NCBI RefSeq assembly: GCF_016811995.1
Contig: NZ_CP069159.1
Coordinates: 1 to 64,000, forward strand
Direction: 5' to 3'
DNA: 64,000 nucleotides
Source of the DNA: Citrobacter sp. R56
GTDB taxonomy: Bacteria > Pseudomonadota > Gammaproteobacteria > Enterobacterales > Enterobacteriaceae
Shown here: piece by piece, positions 22,624 to 33,726 of the stretch
How positions within the stretch are numbered: position 1 is the first letter of the stretch
Layout of the letters: every line of letters starts with the position of its first letter
Notes under the pieces: generated by a model
Seen by the model: the letters and a program-made list of their open reading frames with translations, nothing else
Database searches by the model: none
Told to the model about the DNA's origin: nothing
Made by a program: the position numbers and the translations under genes

Positions 22624-24312
22624 ATGGCAAGTTCGGGCACAACATCCACACGTAAGCGCTTTACGGGCGCAGAGTTAATCGTTCATTTACTGGAACGCCA
22701 GGGCATCACCGTGGTGACCGGGATCCCGGGCGGTTCGATTCTCCCCGTCTACGACGCCTTAAGCCAAAGCACGCAAATCCGTCATATCCTGGCGCGCCAC
22801 GAACAAGGCGCGGGGTTTATTGCGCAGGGTATGGCGCGAACTGATGGCAAACCCGCTGTTTGTATGGCCTGTAGCGGACCGGGGGCGACGAACCTGGTCA
22901 CCGCCATTGCCGATGCGCGTCTCGATTCCATTCCGTTGGTGTGTATTACCGGTCAGGTACCGGCTTCCATGATTGGTACCGACGCCTTCCAGGAAGTGGA
23001 CACCTACGGCATTTCTATCCCCATCACCAAACACAACTATCTGGTCAGAGATATTCACGAATTGCCGCAGGTGATGAGTGATGCTTTTCGCATTGCCCAG
23101 TCGGGACGCCCGGGGCCGGTGTGGATAGACATTCCTAAGGATGTGCAGACCGCCACGATCGAGCTGGAAGAACTGCCGCCTGCGGCAGAGAAATCGCCCT
23201 CGCCGGAATTCAGCGCTGAAAGTATCCGTGACGCCGCTGCGATGATTAATGCGGCAAAACGTCCGGTGCTGTATCTCGGCGGCGGTGTCATCAATGCACC
23301 TGCCCGTGTGCGCGAACTGGCGGAAAAAGCGCAGTTACCGACCACCATGACCTTAATGGCGCTGGGTATGTTGCCAAAAGCGCACCCGCTGTCGTTAGGC
23401 ATGCTGGGTATGCATGGCGCACGCAGCACCAACTTTATCCTGCAAGAGGCGGATTTGCTGATTGTTCTGGGCGCGCGTTTTGATGACCGGGCGATTGGTA
23501 AAACGGAGCAGTTCTGCCCGAACGCCAACATTATTCATGTCGATATCGACCGCGCGGAGCTGGGGAAAATCAAGCAGGCGCACGTGGCGATTCAGGCCGA
23601 TGTAGATGATGTTCTGGCCCAGTTGATCCCATTCATTGACGTGCAACCGCGTGAGGAGTGGCACCGGACGGTGGCGGATTTGCAGCGTGAGTTTCCGGGT
23701 GCGATCCCGCAAGAGAGCGATCCCCTCAGCCATTATGGACTGATTAATGCCGTGGCTGCCTGTGTTGACGACAGCGCGATTGTCACCACCGATGTGGGGC
23801 AGCATCAGATGTGGACGGCGCAGGCGTATCCACTCAACCGTCCTCGCCAGTGGCTGACCTCCGGTGGACTGGGCACCATGGGCTTTGGTCTGCCGGCGGC
23901 GATTGGCGCAGCGCTGGCGAACCCTGACCGTAAGGTATTATGTTTCTCTGGCGATGGCAGCCTGATGATGAATATTCAGGAGATGGCGACCGCCAGCGAA
24001 AACCAGCTGGATGTGAAAATCATTCTGATGAACAACGAAGCGCTGGGGCTGGTCCATCAGCAGCAGAGTCTGTTTTACAAGCAAGGCGTCTTTGCCGCCA
24101 CCTATCCAGGGATGATCAACTTTATGCAGATTGCCGCTGGATTTGGTCTGGAAACCTGTGATTTGAATAATGAAGATGATCCGCAGGCGGCGTTGCAGGC
24201 GATTATCTCCCGTCCGGGACCGGCGCTGATTCATGTGCGTATTGATGCGGAACAAAAAGTGTATCCGATGGTGCCGCCGGGCGCGGCAAATACAGAGATG
24301 GTGGGGGAATAA
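22624..24312 (+). CDS. ilvB: Acetolactate synthase I catalytic subunit IlvB
   Basis: TPP- and FAD-dependent enzyme condensing pyruvate to acetolactate (or acetohydroxybutyrate) for valine, leucine and isoleucine synthesis; isozyme I works with the small subunit IlvN. 562 residues, the E. coli length. The catalytic glutamate lies in LARHEQGAGF near residue 60, and the TPP/Mg signature GDGSLMMNIQEMATASENQ ends in the NN of LMNNEALG. A GGACTGGAGC ribosome site precedes it. Cotranscribed with ilvN (3-base gap). Confidence 0.97.
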   Translation: MASSGTTSTRKRFTGAELIVHLLERQGITVVTGIPGGSILPVYDALSQSTQIRHILARHEQGAGFIAQGMARTDGKPAVCMACSGPGATNLVTAIADARLDSIPLVCITGQVPASMIGTDAFQEVDTYGISIPITKHNYLVRDIHELPQVMSDAFRIAQSGRPGPVWIDIPKDVQTATIELEELPPAAEKSPSPEFSAESIRDAAAMINAAKRPVLYLGGGVINAPARVRELAEKAQLPTTMTLMALGMLPKAHPLSLGMLGMHGARSTNFILQEADLLIVLGARFDDRAIGKTEQFCPNANIIHVDIDRAELGKIKQAHVAIQADVDDVLAQLIPFIDVQPREEWHRTVADLQREFPGAIPQESDPLSHYGLINAVAACVDDSAIVTTDVGQHQMWTAQAYPLNRPRQWLTSGGLGTMGFGLPAAIGAALANPDRKVLCFSGDGSLMMNIQEMATASENQLDVKIILMNNEALGLVHQQQSLFYKQGVFAATYPGMINFMQIAAGFGLETCDLNNEDDPQAALQAIISRPGPALIHVRIDAEQKVYPMVPPGAANTEMVGE

Positions 24313-24315
24313 ACC

Positions 24316-24606
24316 ATGCAGAAACAGTCACATGAAAACGTCATTCTGGAACTCACCGTGCGTAACCATCCCGGCGTAATGACCCACGTCTGCGGCTTGT
24401 TCGCCCGTCGCGCCTTTAACGTGGAGGGCATCCTCTGTTTGCCGATCCAGAACAGCGACCAAAGCCGTATCTGGCTACTGGTCAATGACGATCAACGTCT
24501 TGAACAGATGATTAGCCAGATAGATAAACTGGAGGATGTCGTGAAAGTCATTCGTAACCAGTCAGATCCGACCATGTTTAATAAGATTGCCGTCTTTTTC
24601 GAATAA
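24316..24606 (+). CDS. ilvN: Acetolactate synthase I regulatory subunit IlvN
   Basis: 96 residues, the E. coli length, containing an ACT domain ([29 protein letters not shown]) that binds valine for feedback inhibition and activates IlvB. Starts 3 bases after ilvB and is followed by a terminator. Confidence 0.97.
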   Translation: MQKQSHENVILELTVRNHPGVMTHVCGLFARRAFNVEGILCLPIQNSDQSRIWLLVNDDQRLEQMISQIDKLEDVVKVIRNQSDPTMFNKIAVFFE

Positions 24607-24627
24607 CAGCTCAAGGCTTGAACAGCA

Positions 24628-24660
24628 ACGCGCTTATCGTTAAGGTAAGCGCGTTTTTTT
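24628..24660 (+). terminator. Terminator of ilvBN
   Basis: ACGCGCTTA/TAAGCGCGT stem and a run of T, between ilvN and uhpA. Confidence 0.9.
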
Positions 24661-24678
24661 ACCCGCCAGGACAGAACC

Positions 24679-25269
24679 ATGATCACCGTTGCCCTTATTG
24701 ACGATCACCTGATCGTCCGCTCCGGCTTTGCACAGTTGCTGGGGCTGGAGCCTGATTTGCAGGTTGTAGCCGAGTTCGGATCGGGACGAGAGGCGCTGGC
24801 GGGACTGCCGGGGCGGGGCGTGCAGGTCTGTATTTGCGACATTTCCATGCCGGATATCTCCGGGCTGGAGTTGTTGAGTCAATTGCCAAAAGGGATGGCG
24901 ACCATCATGCTCTCTGTTCATGACAGTCCGGCGCTGGTGGAGCAGGCGTTGAATGCAGGCGCCCGTGGTTTCCTCTCCAAACGCTGTAGCCCTGATGAAC
25001 TGATTTCTGCGGTCCATACGGTGGCGACAGGCGGTTGTTATTTGACGCCGGATATCGCGGTAAAGCTGGCGGCAGGGCGTCAGGATCCGCTGACCAAACG
25101 CGAACGTCAGGTGGCGGAAAAACTGGCGCAGGGTATGGCGGTCAAAGAGATTGCCGCTGAACTGGGGCTGTCGCCGAAAACAGTACACGTGCATCGCGCC
25201 AATCTGATGGAAAAACTGGGCGTCAGCAATGACGTTGAACTGGCTCGCCGTATGTTTGATGGCTGGTGA
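24679..25269 (+). CDS. uhpA: Response regulator UhpA
   Basis: NarL/FixJ-type regulator that activates uhpT when phosphorylated by UhpB in response to external glucose-6-phosphate. 196 residues, the E. coli length. The receiver domain has the acidic pair in LIDDH and the phospho-acceptor Asp in CDISMPD near residue 54; a LuxR-type helix-turn-helix ([35 protein letters not shown]) occupies about 137-190. Overlaps uhpB by one base. Confidence 0.97.
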   Translation: MITVALIDDHLIVRSGFAQLLGLEPDLQVVAEFGSGREALAGLPGRGVQVCICDISMPDISGLELLSQLPKGMATIMLSVHDSPALVEQALNAGARGFLSKRCSPDELISAVHTVATGGCYLTPDIAVKLAAGRQDPLTKRERQVAEKLAQGMAVKEIAAELGLSPKTVHVHRANLMEKLGVSNDVELARRMFDGW

Positions 25270-26771
25270 TGAGCACCTTTTTCTCCCGGTTAATTACCGT
25301 TATCGCCTGCTTTTTTATCTTCTCCGCCGCGTGGTTTTGCCTGTGGAGCATCAGCCTGCATCTGGTTGAGCGCCCGGAAATGGCGGTGCTGTTGTTTCCA
25401 TTTGGTCTGCGTCTGGGACTCATGCTGCAATGCCCGCGCGGCTACTGGCCAGTATTGCTGGGTGCAGAATGGCTACTTGCCTACTGGCTGGCGCAGGAAG
25501 TGGCGCTCGCTCATCTTCCCCTTTTGATGATCGGAAGCGTGCTGACGCTGCTTCCGGTGGCGTTAATCTCCCGCTATCGCCATCAACGCGACTGGCGCAC
25601 GTTGCTTTTGCAAAGCGCGGCGCTTACGGCGGCGGCACTGCTACAGTCTTTACCGTGGATGGGGCAAGGCGAAGCGGCCTTTACCGCGCTGCTGTTGACG
25701 CTCACGGGCGGACTGACGCTGGCCCCCATTTGCCTGGTGTTCTGGCATTACCTCACCAGCACCACCTGGCTGCCGCTCGGTCCGGCGCTGGTTTCGCAGC
25801 CGGTCAACTGGCGCGGTCGCCATCTGGTCTGGTATCTGCTGTTGTTCACCGTCAGTTTGTGGCTGCAGCTTGGGCTGCCGGATGAACTTTCCCGCTTTAC
25901 GCCGTTTTGTCTGGCGCTGCCGATTATCGCGCTGGCCTGGCACTATGGCTGGCAAGGGGCGCTGATCGCGACCCTGATGAACGCCATCGCGTTGATTGCC
26001 AGCCAGACCTGGCACGATCACCCGGTGGATTTATTGCTCTCATTGCTGGCGCAGAGTCTGACCGGACTGCTACTCGGCGCGGGGATCCAACGCCTGCGCG
26101 AGCTTAATCAGTCGCTGCAAAACGAGCTGGCGCGTAATCACCGCCTGGCGGAACGTCTGCTGGAAACCGAAGAGAGCGTACGGCGCGACGTGGCGCGCGA
26201 GCTGCATGACGATATCGGCCAGACCATCACCGCGATCCGCACCCAAGCCGGCATTGTGCAACGGCTGGCTCCTGAAAATGCGGGCGTGAAGCAGAGCGGA
26301 GCGCATATCGAACAGTTATCGTTGGGCGTGTATGACGCGGTGCGCCGCCTGTTAGGGCGCTTACGCCCCCGCCAACTGGACGATCTGACGCTGGAGCTGG
26401 CCATTCGTTCGCTGATGCGTGAAATGGAGCTGGAAAGCCGCGGCATCGTCAGCCATCTCGACTGGACAATCGACGAATCAATGCTCAGTGAAGGCCAGCG
26501 GGTGACCCTGTTTCGGGTGTGCCAGGAGGGTCTGAACAACATTGTGAAGCATGCCAGTGCCAGTGCGGTGACGCTACAGGGCTGGCAGCAGAACGACCGC
26601 CTGATGCTGGTGATTGAAGATGACGGTTGCGGGCTGCCGCCAGGATCGGGTCAGTTGGGTTTTGGCCTGACCGGAATGCGTGAACGTGTGACGGCACTGG
26701 GGGGAATGCTGGCGATTTCCTGCACCCACGGTACGCGCGTGAGCGTCTCATTACCCCTGCGTTACGTGTAA
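25269..26771 (+). CDS. uhpB: Sensor histidine kinase UhpB
   Basis: Inner-membrane kinase/phosphatase that, controlled by UhpC, phosphorylates UhpA. ATG 25269 (overlapping the uhpA TGA) gives 500 residues as in E. coli. The N-terminal ~280 residues hold about eight hydrophobic helices, followed by the HisKA_3 phospho-acceptor [15 protein letters not shown] near residue 313 and an HATPase with N-box [12 protein letters not shown] and G-box [12 protein letters not shown]. uhpC follows after 9 bases. Confidence 0.97.
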   Translation: MSTFFSRLITVIACFFIFSAAWFCLWSISLHLVERPEMAVLLFPFGLRLGLMLQCPRGYWPVLLGAEWLLAYWLAQEVALAHLPLLMIGSVLTLLPVALISRYRHQRDWRTLLLQSAALTAAALLQSLPWMGQGEAAFTALLLTLTGGLTLAPICLVFWHYLTSTTWLPLGPALVSQPVNWRGRHLVWYLLLFTVSLWLQLGLPDELSRFTPFCLALPIIALAWHYGWQGALIATLMNAIALIASQTWHDHPVDLLLSLLAQSLTGLLLGAGIQRLRELNQSLQNELARNHRLAERLLETEESVRRDVARELHDDIGQTITAIRTQAGIVQRLAPENAGVKQSGAHIEQLSLGVYDAVRRLLGRLRPRQLDDLTLELAIRSLMREMELESRGIVSHLDWTIDESMLSEGQRVTLFRVCQEGLNNIVKHASASAVTLQGWQQNDRLMLVIEDDGCGLPPGSGQLGFGLTGMRERVTALGGMLAISCTHGTRVSVSLPLRYV

Positions 26772-26780
26772 GGAGAAGGG

Positions 26781-28109
26781 ATGCTGACGTTTCTGAAAGC
26801 CCCGGTGAATGCGCCGTTAATTAACGATAAACGCGAAATCGACGCCCGTTACCGCTACTGGCGGCGACATATTCTGACCACCATCTGGCTCGGTTATGCG
26901 CTGTTCTACTTCACCCGTAAAAGTTTTAACGCCGCGGTGCCGGAAATCCTCGCCAGCGGCGTATTGACCCGCAGCGACATTGGTCTGCTGGCCACGCTGT
27001 TTTACATCACTTACGGGCTGTCGAAATTTGTCTCCGGCATCGTCAGCGACCGCTCTAACGCCCGTTATTTTATGGGGATGGGGCTGATCGCCACCGGAGT
27101 GGTGAACATTTTGTTCGGCTTCTCCACCTCGCTGTGGGCGTTTGCCCTGCTGTGGGCGCTGAATGCCTTCTTCCAGGGCTGGGGCTCGCCGGTATGCGCC
27201 CGTTTGCTGACGGCGTGGTACTCGCGTACTGAACGCGGCGGCTGGTGGGCGTTGTGGAACACGGCGCACAACGTCGGCGGCGCACTTATTCCTATCGTGA
27301 TGGCTGCTACCGCTCTGCATTACGGCTGGCGTGCCGGGATGATGATTGCCGGGTTACTGGCGATTGCGGTGGGTATTTTCCTCTGCTGGCGACTGCGCGA
27401 CAGGCCGCAGGCCATCGGTTTACCGCCGGTGGGCGACTGGCGGCACGACGCGCTGGAAATCGCCCAGCAGCAGGAGGGGGCGGGGCTGACCCGCAAAGAG
27501 ATCCTCACCAAATATGTCTTGCTGAACCCTTACATCTGGCTACTCTCGCTCTGTTATGTGCTGGTGTACGTCGTGCGCGCGGCGATCAACGACTGGGGCA
27601 ACCTGTACATGTCGGAGACGCTGGGGGTTGACCTGGTGACCGCCAATACGGCTGTGACCATGTTCGAGCTGGGCGGGTTTATTGGCGCACTGGTGGCGGG
27701 CTGGGGCTCGGATAAACTGTTCAATGGCAACCGTGGGCCAATGAACCTGATTTTCGCTGCGGGCATTTTGCTTTCTGTTGGCTCGCTGTGGCTGATGCCG
27801 TTTGCCAGTTACGTGATGCAGGCCGCCTGCTTCTTCACCACTGGCTTCTTCGTCTTTGGGCCGCAGATGCTGATCGGTATGGCGGCGGCCGAGTGTTCGC
27901 ACAAAGAGGCGGCGGGGGCGGCCACCGGGTTTGTCGGATTGTTTGCCTATCTTGGCGCATCGCTCTCCGGCTGGCCGCTGGCGCAGGTGATGGAAACCTG
28001 GCACTGGACCGGGTTTTTTGTGGTGATCGCCATTGCCGCCGGGATATCCGCGCTTCTGCTGTTGCCGTTTTTGAATGCTCAGGCGCCGCGCGAGGTCAAT
28101 GAAGCGTGA
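26781..28109 (+). CDS. uhpC: Glucose-6-phosphate sensor UhpC
   Basis: MFS-type membrane receptor that binds external glucose-6-phosphate and switches UhpB; a transporter homologue used as sensor. 442 residues (E. coli 439), 12 helices, with organophosphate:phosphate antiporter family motifs (GYALFYFTRKSFNAAVPEIL; GWGSPVCARLLTAWYSRTERGGWW). A GGAGAAGGG ribosome site precedes ATG 26781. Last gene of uhpABC. Confidence 0.96.
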   Translation: MLTFLKAPVNAPLINDKREIDARYRYWRRHILTTIWLGYALFYFTRKSFNAAVPEILASGVLTRSDIGLLATLFYITYGLSKFVSGIVSDRSNARYFMGMGLIATGVVNILFGFSTSLWAFALLWALNAFFQGWGSPVCARLLTAWYSRTERGGWWALWNTAHNVGGALIPIVMAATALHYGWRAGMMIAGLLAIAVGIFLCWRLRDRPQAIGLPPVGDWRHDALEIAQQQEGAGLTRKEILTKYVLLNPYIWLLSLCYVLVYVVRAAINDWGNLYMSETLGVDLVTANTAVTMFELGGFIGALVAGWGSDKLFNGNRGPMNLIFAAGILLSVGSLWLMPFASYVMQAACFFTTGFFVFGPQMLIGMAAAECSHKEAAGAATGFVGLFAYLGASLSGWPLAQVMETWHWTGFFVVIAIAAGISALLLLPFLNAQAPREVNEA

Positions 28110-28232
28110 CGCACCTCACCTTTTTTCGCCTAGTCGGGCAAAACTAAGAAATTTTCCCGGTTCCGCCTGGACGCTGTCTCAGGCCGGGTTGGCTGCTGAT
28201 TTTTACAATGACTGCCATAAAGCAGGTATAAA
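28105..28232 (+). promoter_or_regulatory. uhpT promoter with UhpA operator
   Basis: TTTACA at 28203-28208 and TATAAA at 28227-28232 (18-base spacer) form a promoter with start near 28239. An inverted repeat GCCTG-N10-CAGGC at 28165-28184 is centred about 64 bases upstream of that start, where the strong UhpA site lies in E. coli. A CRP-like CGTGA-N6-TCACC sits at 28105-28120 over the uhpC stop, further upstream than the E. coli CRP site, so its role is doubtful. Confidence 0.65.
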
Positions 28233-28252
28233 AATCAGGAGATATCCCACCC

Positions 28253-29644
28253 ATGCTGGCCTTCCTAAACCAGGTGCGTAAACCGACCCTCGATCTGCCG
28301 CTCGATGTGCGGCGCAAAATGTGGTTCAAACCGTTCATGCAGTCCTATCTGGTGGTCTTCATCGGCTACCTGACCATGTATCTGATCCGCAAAAACTTCA
28401 ACATTGCGCAGAACGACATGATCTCCACCTACGGGTTGAGCATGACGCAACTGGGGATGATTGGGCTGGGTTTTTCGATCACCTACGGCGTGGGCAAAAC
28501 GCTAGTCTCCTATTACGCTGACGGCAAAAACACCAAGCAATTCCTGCCGTTTATGCTGATCCTCTCCGCTATCTGTATGCTCGGCTTCAGCGCCAGCATG
28601 GGTACCGGCTCTACCAGCCTGTTCCTGATGATCGCGTTTTATGCCCTGAGCGGTTTCTTCCAGAGTACCGGCGGTTCGTGCAGCTATTCCACCATCACCA
28701 AATGGACGCCGCGCCGTAAGCGTGGCTCTTATCTCGGTATGTGGAACATTTCCCACAACCTTGGCGGCGCGGGCGCGGCGGGCGTAGCGCTGTTCGGCGC
28801 GAACGTCCTGTTCGACGGTCATGTAATTGGCATGTTTATCTTCCCGTCGATTATTGCGCTGATTGTGGGCTTTATCGGCCTGCGCTATGGCAGCGACTCC
28901 CCGGAATCTTACGGCCTCGGTAAAGCGGAAGAGCTGTTCGGTGAAGAGATCAGCGAAGAAGACAAAGAGACTGAAGAAAATGAGATGACCAAATGGCAGA
29001 TCTTTGTTGAGTATGTGCTGAAAAACAAAGTGATCTGGCTGCTGTGCTTCTCCAACATCTTCCTGTACGTGGTGCGCATCGGTATCGACCAGTGGTCCAC
29101 CGTGTATGCCTTCCAGGAGCTGAAACTCTCCAAAGAAGTGGCGATTCAGGGCTTTACCCTGTTTGAAGTGGGCGCGCTGGTCGGTACGCTGCTGTGGGGC
29201 TGGCTTTCTGATCTGGCGAACGGACGTCGTGCGCTGGTGGCCTGCGTTGCGCTGGCGCTGATCATTGCCACGCTGGGCGTCTATCAGCATGCCAGCAACC
29301 AGTACGTTTATCTGGCTTCCCTGTTCGCTCTCGGCTTCCTGGTGTTTGGTCCGCAATTGTTAATCGGCGTCGCGGCGGTCGGTTTTGTACCGAAAAAAGC
29401 GATCGGCGCCGCCGATGGTATCAAAGGCACCTTTGCTTATCTGATTGGCGACAGCTTCGCCAAGCTGGGACTGGGGATGATTGCTGACGGCACGCCGGTC
29501 TTCGGTCTGACCGGCTGGGCGGGTACCTTCGCCGCGCTGGATACGGCCGCCATCGGCTGTATCTGCCTGATGGCCATCGTGGCCGTATTTGAAGAACGTA
29601 AAATCCGCCGGGAAAAGAAAATTCGAGAATTGAAAGTAGCTTAA
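28253..29644 (+). CDS. uhpT: Hexose-6-phosphate:phosphate antiporter UhpT
   Basis: Imports glucose-6-phosphate and related sugar phosphates (also the route for fosfomycin entry) in exchange for inorganic phosphate. 463 residues, the E. coli length, with 12 helices; substrate-binding arginines are expected in [12 protein letters not shown] (helix 1) and [10 protein letters not shown] (helix 7), both conserved. AGGAGATAT precedes ATG 28253. Transcribed from its own UhpA-controlled promoter. Confidence 0.97.
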   Translation: MLAFLNQVRKPTLDLPLDVRRKMWFKPFMQSYLVVFIGYLTMYLIRKNFNIAQNDMISTYGLSMTQLGMIGLGFSITYGVGKTLVSYYADGKNTKQFLPFMLILSAICMLGFSASMGTGSTSLFLMIAFYALSGFFQSTGGSCSYSTITKWTPRRKRGSYLGMWNISHNLGGAGAAGVALFGANVLFDGHVIGMFIFPSIIALIVGFIGLRYGSDSPESYGLGKAEELFGEEISEEDKETEENEMTKWQIFVEYVLKNKVIWLLCFSNIFLYVVRIGIDQWSTVYAFQELKLSKEVAIQGFTLFEVGALVGTLLWGWLSDLANGRRALVACVALALIIATLGVYQHASNQYVYLASLFALGFLVFGPQLLIGVAAVGFVPKKAIGAADGIKGTFAYLIGDSFAKLGLGMIADGTPVFGLTGWAGTFAALDTAAIGCICLMAIVAVFEERKIRREKKIRELKVA

Positions 29645-29665
29645 GTGTGTATTTGGTAACGCTTT

Positions 29666-29690
29666 GCCCGGCTTAATGCCGGGCTTTTTT
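29666..29690 (+). terminator. Terminator after uhpT
   Basis: GCCCGGC/GCCGGGC stem with T-run, 22 bases past the stop and before the convergent ade gene. Confidence 0.9.
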
Positions 29691-29700
29691 ATGCCTGAAG

Positions 29701-31464
29701 TCAGTCAGTCTCCAGGGATGTAAATGCAAATTTTTCGCCGTCAAAAAGCCCCTGGCTGGTGAGTTTTAATGCGGGGATGACCGGCAAAGAGAGAAACGCC
29801 ATCTGGATAAACGGTTCGTCGGGCAGTGAACCGCACTCGCGACCCGCCGCCTTGAGCGCATCAATCTGCTCCGCCAGTGATTGTGCGGTGTCGGTGCTCA
29901 TCAAACCGGCTATCGGTAGCGCTAAATGACTCTGTACGCGCCCGTGACGAACCACGCATAGCCCGCCGCTATCGGCGATCGCCTGATTCACCGCGAGGGC
30001 CATCTCTTCGGCGCTGCGACCAACCACCACAATATTATGGCTGTCATGGCTGACGGTTGCCGCCAGCGCGCCTTCACGCAGGCCAAATCCGCCCAGCAAA
30101 CCGCAGGCCGGGGAGAGCTGGTGCCCGTAGCGCTCAAGGACGGCGATATAGCAGATATCATCGCGATCGAAACCATCCGGGGTACACAGACAGGTGCTGG
30201 CGTGAGTAATTAATTCGTTAGGGATAACATCAATGACCCGATAGCGTTTTCCGGGCGTGAAATGCAGCGGAAAATCGGCAGCGGATACCGGTTGCCGCGC
30301 AATGGTGTTGCCATACGGTGGCGTGGTTCGCGCCAGTCTTGCGGGTTCTTCTGCTTTCAGGGCATCGGCATTGATGGGCTCTCCTTTGACAAAGACCTGC
30401 TGTACCGTTACGTGACGGGCATCGCTGAGCAGAACGATATCCGCCTGTTTACCGGGAGCCAGTAGGCCAAGATGGTGCAGGCCAAAATGTCGCGCGGCTG
30501 ACCAGCTGGCGACGCGGTAAGCAACGTGAAGCGGTACGTTATGTTGTAAAATCAGCCGCCGAATAAGCGCGTCGATATGTCCCTCATGAGCAATTTCCCA
30601 CGGGTTACGGTCATCAGTGCAAAGCATGCACTGCGGGCTGTTTATCTCAGTGATCAGCGGCGCCAGCGCGTTGAGATTACGGGCTGCGGAACCTTCACGG
30701 ATCATGAGTGCCATTCCGAGTTGCAGTTTGCGGCGACCCTCCTCCAGACGATAGCTCTCGTGGCAATTCTCGATCCCGGCGGCAATGTAGGCGTTAAGCG
30801 CTTTGCCGTTAAGTCCCGGGCAGTGACCGTCCAGCGTCAGGTGGCGAAAGGCATCCATTTTATCGAGAAGCGCATTCTGTCCGGCAATGACGCCAGGATA
30901 ATCCATCACTTCCGCCAGCCCGGTTACCAGCGGATGATCGCGCCAGGCGAGCATTTGCTCGAGGGTAAAAGAGGCGCCGTTCACATCACATCCAGCCAGT
31001 GCCGGAACGCAGGAACTGACCTGAAGGTACTGATTTTGCTTTGCCTGTTCTGCACAGCGGACAAACCAGGCAAATCCGGTTTCACCCATCACGTTGACGA
31101 TTTCGTGCGGATCGCAGATGACCGTGGTGAGTCCGCGCGGCAGCGTCGCCGATTCAAAGGTCACGGGTGTCATCATGCTGGATTCAATATGCAGGTGTGA
31201 ATCGATAAAGCCAGGCACTGCCGTTGCGCCGTGGGCATCCACGCGATGTAATGCCGGGGCGTCGATATATTCCGGGCCGATGCCCACGATATGCTGTCCT
31301 TTAATAACAATCGGCCCTGCCATTTCTCCGCCGTTGATGAGGTCGAGAAGAATGACATTATCAATAATATAATCGGCGACGGCTTCGCCACGAGAAACCG
31401 CCAACAATTCCTGCTGTTCCTGGCGGCTAATGTAATGAAACTTATAGCTAATAAAAGTATTCAT
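29701..31464 (-). CDS. ade: Adenine deaminase
   Basis: Metal-dependent amidohydrolase converting adenine to hypoxanthine and ammonia in purine salvage. 587 residues (E. coli 588). Amidohydrolase metal motif [12 protein letters not shown] near residue 90, [25 protein letters not shown] around 215-240, [17 protein letters not shown] around 285, and the C-terminal AdeC domain ([14 protein letters not shown]) are intact. Divergent from the adenine permease adeQ, with 176 bases between. Confidence 0.96.
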   Translation of the reverse strand: MNTFISYKFHYISRQEQQELLAVSRGEAVADYIIDNVILLDLINGGEMAGPIVIKGQHIVGIGPEYIDAPALHRVDAHGATAVPGFIDSHLHIESSMMTPVTFESATLPRGLTTVICDPHEIVNVMGETGFAWFVRCAEQAKQNQYLQVSSCVPALAGCDVNGASFTLEQMLAWRDHPLVTGLAEVMDYPGVIAGQNALLDKMDAFRHLTLDGHCPGLNGKALNAYIAAGIENCHESYRLEEGRRKLQLGMALMIREGSAARNLNALAPLITEINSPQCMLCTDDRNPWEIAHEGHIDALIRRLILQHNVPLHVAYRVASWSAARHFGLHHLGLLAPGKQADIVLLSDARHVTVQQVFVKGEPINADALKAEEPARLARTTPPYGNTIARQPVSAADFPLHFTPGKRYRVIDVIPNELITHASTCLCTPDGFDRDDICYIAVLERYGHQLSPACGLLGGFGLREGALAATVSHDSHNIVVVGRSAEEMALAVNQAIADSGGLCVVRHGRVQSHLALPIAGLMSTDTAQSLAEQIDALKAAGRECGSLPDEPFIQMAFLSLPVIPALKLTSQGLFDGEKFAFTSLETD

Positions 31465-31640
31465 ATTTTTCTCATTTTGATTTTATCAATTTGATTGTTA
31501 TTTATCATTAAGAAACACCAAATGATTATTTAAAGTTTATCGGCTTACGCACAATTGCAATGTGATAATTATCACTGAATTAAGTATGGGATATGTTTAA
31601 AAAAGAGACAGGTTAATATTCTCGCTAATGGATGAAAAAA

Positions 31641-32975
31641 ATGAATAATGAGATCAGTGATGACATAAGAGAGGATTCAGGTAGCCTTTCGCGATTCTTT
31701 AAAATTCACCAGCACGGTACAACCGTACGTACTGAAATGATCGCCGGTATGACGACATTTTTAACGATGGTGTACATTGTTTTCGTTAACCCTCAGATAT
31801 TGGGGGCCGCACAGATGGACCCCAAAGTGGTGTTTGTCACGACCTGTCTGATTGCCGGTATCGGCAGTATTGCGATGGGGTTGATTGCCAATCTGCCCGT
31901 CGCGCTGGCGCCCGCAATGGGGCTGAATGCGTTTTTCGCGTTTGTGGTCGTCGGGGCGATGGGCGTGAGTTGGCAAACCGGTATGGGCGCAATATTTTGG
32001 GGGGCCGTGGGGCTGTTTTTGCTCACGCTTTTTCGAATTCGCTACTGGATGATTTCTAACATTCCTGTCAGTTTACGTATTGGTATCACCAGCGGCATCG
32101 GTTTATTTATCGCGATGATGGGGTTAAAAAACGCAGGCGTCATCGTTGCAAATAAAGACACGCTGGTGGCGATCGGTAACTTAAGCTCACATACAGTATT
32201 ACTGGGTATTTTAGGCTTTTTTATTATTACCATTCTGTCATCCCGACATTTTCATGCCGCCGTACTGGTTTCAATCGTGGTGACATCGTGTTGTGGGTTA
32301 TTTTTCGGTGATGTGCATTTTAATGGCGTATATTCTGTTCCGCCCAATATCAGCGCTGTGATGGGCGAGGTAGATTTGAGCGGCGCATTATCGCTTAATT
32401 TGGCCGGTATCATTTTTTCCTTCATGCTAATCAATTTATTTGACTCATCAGGGACGTTAATTGGTGTAACGGATAAAGCAGGCTTAATCGATCAAGACGG
32501 TAAATTTCCTAACATGAATAAGGCGCTGTATGTCGACAGCCTGAGTTCGGTCGCTGGGGCGTTTATCGGCACCTCTTCCGTTACCGCCTATATAGAAAGT
32601 ACCTCAGGCGTGGCGGTGGGTGGACGTACGGGCCTGACGGCGGTGGTGGTGGGGGTATTATTCCTGTTGGTGATGTTCTTTTCACCGCTGGTGGGGATGG
32701 TTCCCGCCTATGCGACGGCAGGGGCGCTTATTTTTGTTGGCGTACTGATGACCTCGAGCCTGTCTCGCGTTAACTGGGACGACTTTACCGAATCGGTTCC
32801 CGCGTTTATCACGACGGTGATGATGCCGTTTACCTTTTCCATCACTGAGGGGATTGCGCTGGGTTTTATGTCGTACTGCATTATGAAAGTGTTTACCGGG
32901 CGCTGGCGGGAGCTAAACCTCTGTGTCATTGCCGTGGCGGTGCTTTTTGCGTTGAAAATCATTCTGGTGGATTAG
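31641..32975 (+). CDS. adeQ: Adenine permease AdeQ
   Basis: AzgA-type purine permease of the NCS2 group (E. coli AdeQ/YicO), an inner-membrane adenine:H+ symporter that supplies the neighbouring adenine deaminase. ATG 31641 gives 444 residues, the E. coli length; another ATG three codons earlier lacks a ribosome site, while GGATG precedes 31641. About 12-14 hydrophobic segments; conserved LPVALAPAMGLNAFFAFVVV, FSFMLINLFDSSGTLIGV and GTSSVTAYIESTSGVAVGGR. Confidence 0.94.
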   Translation: MNNEISDDIREDSGSLSRFFKIHQHGTTVRTEMIAGMTTFLTMVYIVFVNPQILGAAQMDPKVVFVTTCLIAGIGSIAMGLIANLPVALAPAMGLNAFFAFVVVGAMGVSWQTGMGAIFWGAVGLFLLTLFRIRYWMISNIPVSLRIGITSGIGLFIAMMGLKNAGVIVANKDTLVAIGNLSSHTVLLGILGFFIITILSSRHFHAAVLVSIVVTSCCGLFFGDVHFNGVYSVPPNISAVMGEVDLSGALSLNLAGIIFSFMLINLFDSSGTLIGVTDKAGLIDQDGKFPNMNKALYVDSLSSVAGAFIGTSSVTAYIESTSGVAVGGRTGLTAVVVGVLFLLVMFFSPLVGMVPAYATAGALIFVGVLMTSSLSRVNWDDFTESVPAFITTVMMPFTFSITEGIALGFMSYCIMKVFTGRWRELNLCVIAVAVLFALKIILVD

Positions 32976-33027
32976 TATTCACAGACGGTTTCCAGATATC
33001 ATGAGCGCTGATAAAGCAGGAGAACTC

Positions 33028-33480
33028 ATGGTCTGGATAATGCTGGCCACACTGGCGGTGGTGTTTGTTATCGGTTTTCGGGTGCTCACTTCCGGGTCCC
33101 GACGGGCGATTCGCCGTCTGAGCGAGCGTCTTGGTATTGATGTGGTGCCGGTGGAATCGATGATCGATCAAATGGGCAAAACGCAAGGCGAGGCGTTTTT
33201 ACAGTATCTGCACCGCCCCGATGAATCGCATCTGCAAAATGCCGCACAGGTGCTGCTGATCTGGCAGAACGTAATTGTAGACGGCAGCGATCAGAGCCTG
33301 CAGCAGTGGCACCGTTTACTGCAAAAAGCCCGGCTGTCGGCGCCGATTACCGACGCGCAGGTGCGTCTTGCGCTGGGTTTTCTGCGCGAAATGGAGCCTG
33401 ATATGCAGGAAATTAACGCTTTTCAGATGCGCTACAACGCGTTTTTTCAACCTGAAGATGGCGTTCACTGGCTGCACTGA
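33028..33480 (+). CDS. yicN: YicN, conserved small protein (DUF1198)
   Basis: 150 residues from ATG 33028 (preceded by CAGGAGA), the E. coli length. One N-terminal hydrophobic segment (VWIMLATLAVVFVIGFRVL) anchors a soluble helical domain; DUF1198 family, function unknown. An in-frame ATG at 33001 would add nine poorly conserved residues. Confidence 0.92.
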   Translation: MVWIMLATLAVVFVIGFRVLTSGSRRAIRRLSERLGIDVVPVESMIDQMGKTQGEAFLQYLHRPDESHLQNAAQVLLIWQNVIVDGSDQSLQQWHRLLQKARLSAPITDAQVRLALGFLREMEPDMQEINAFQMRYNAFFQPEDGVHWLH

Positions 33481-33726
33481 TATCAATATTCGTGATGATG
33501 ATTATCCTGGATCGTCATTATATTTATACCCCACCTCCCGCGCATGATGCCCCTCGTTAACGCTTACGACGAGGTTCATCATGTACCAGGCTATTCACCA
33601 AAGCGCAATGACTTGGCCCGCACGGTACCGAATCCGATGATTAACGGACATCAGGAGAGGATCTCCGGCTGCGTATGATGCCGGACTGGCAAGCGTGTAA
33701 ATAGTGTGACGAGACAGAGTGATTTT
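33481..33726. other. Intergenic region yicN to toxin-antitoxin operon
   Basis: About 250 bases with no gene I can support. A small GGAGA/TCTCC hairpin lies near 33653-33667; a 19-codon ATG frame at about 33581 has no support. The stretch marks the left flank of the inserted toxin-antitoxin pair. Confidence 0.4.

Noticed and set aside
33581..33640. 19-codon frame between yicN and the toxin gene
   Set aside because: No ribosome site, no homology recognised; too short to support.
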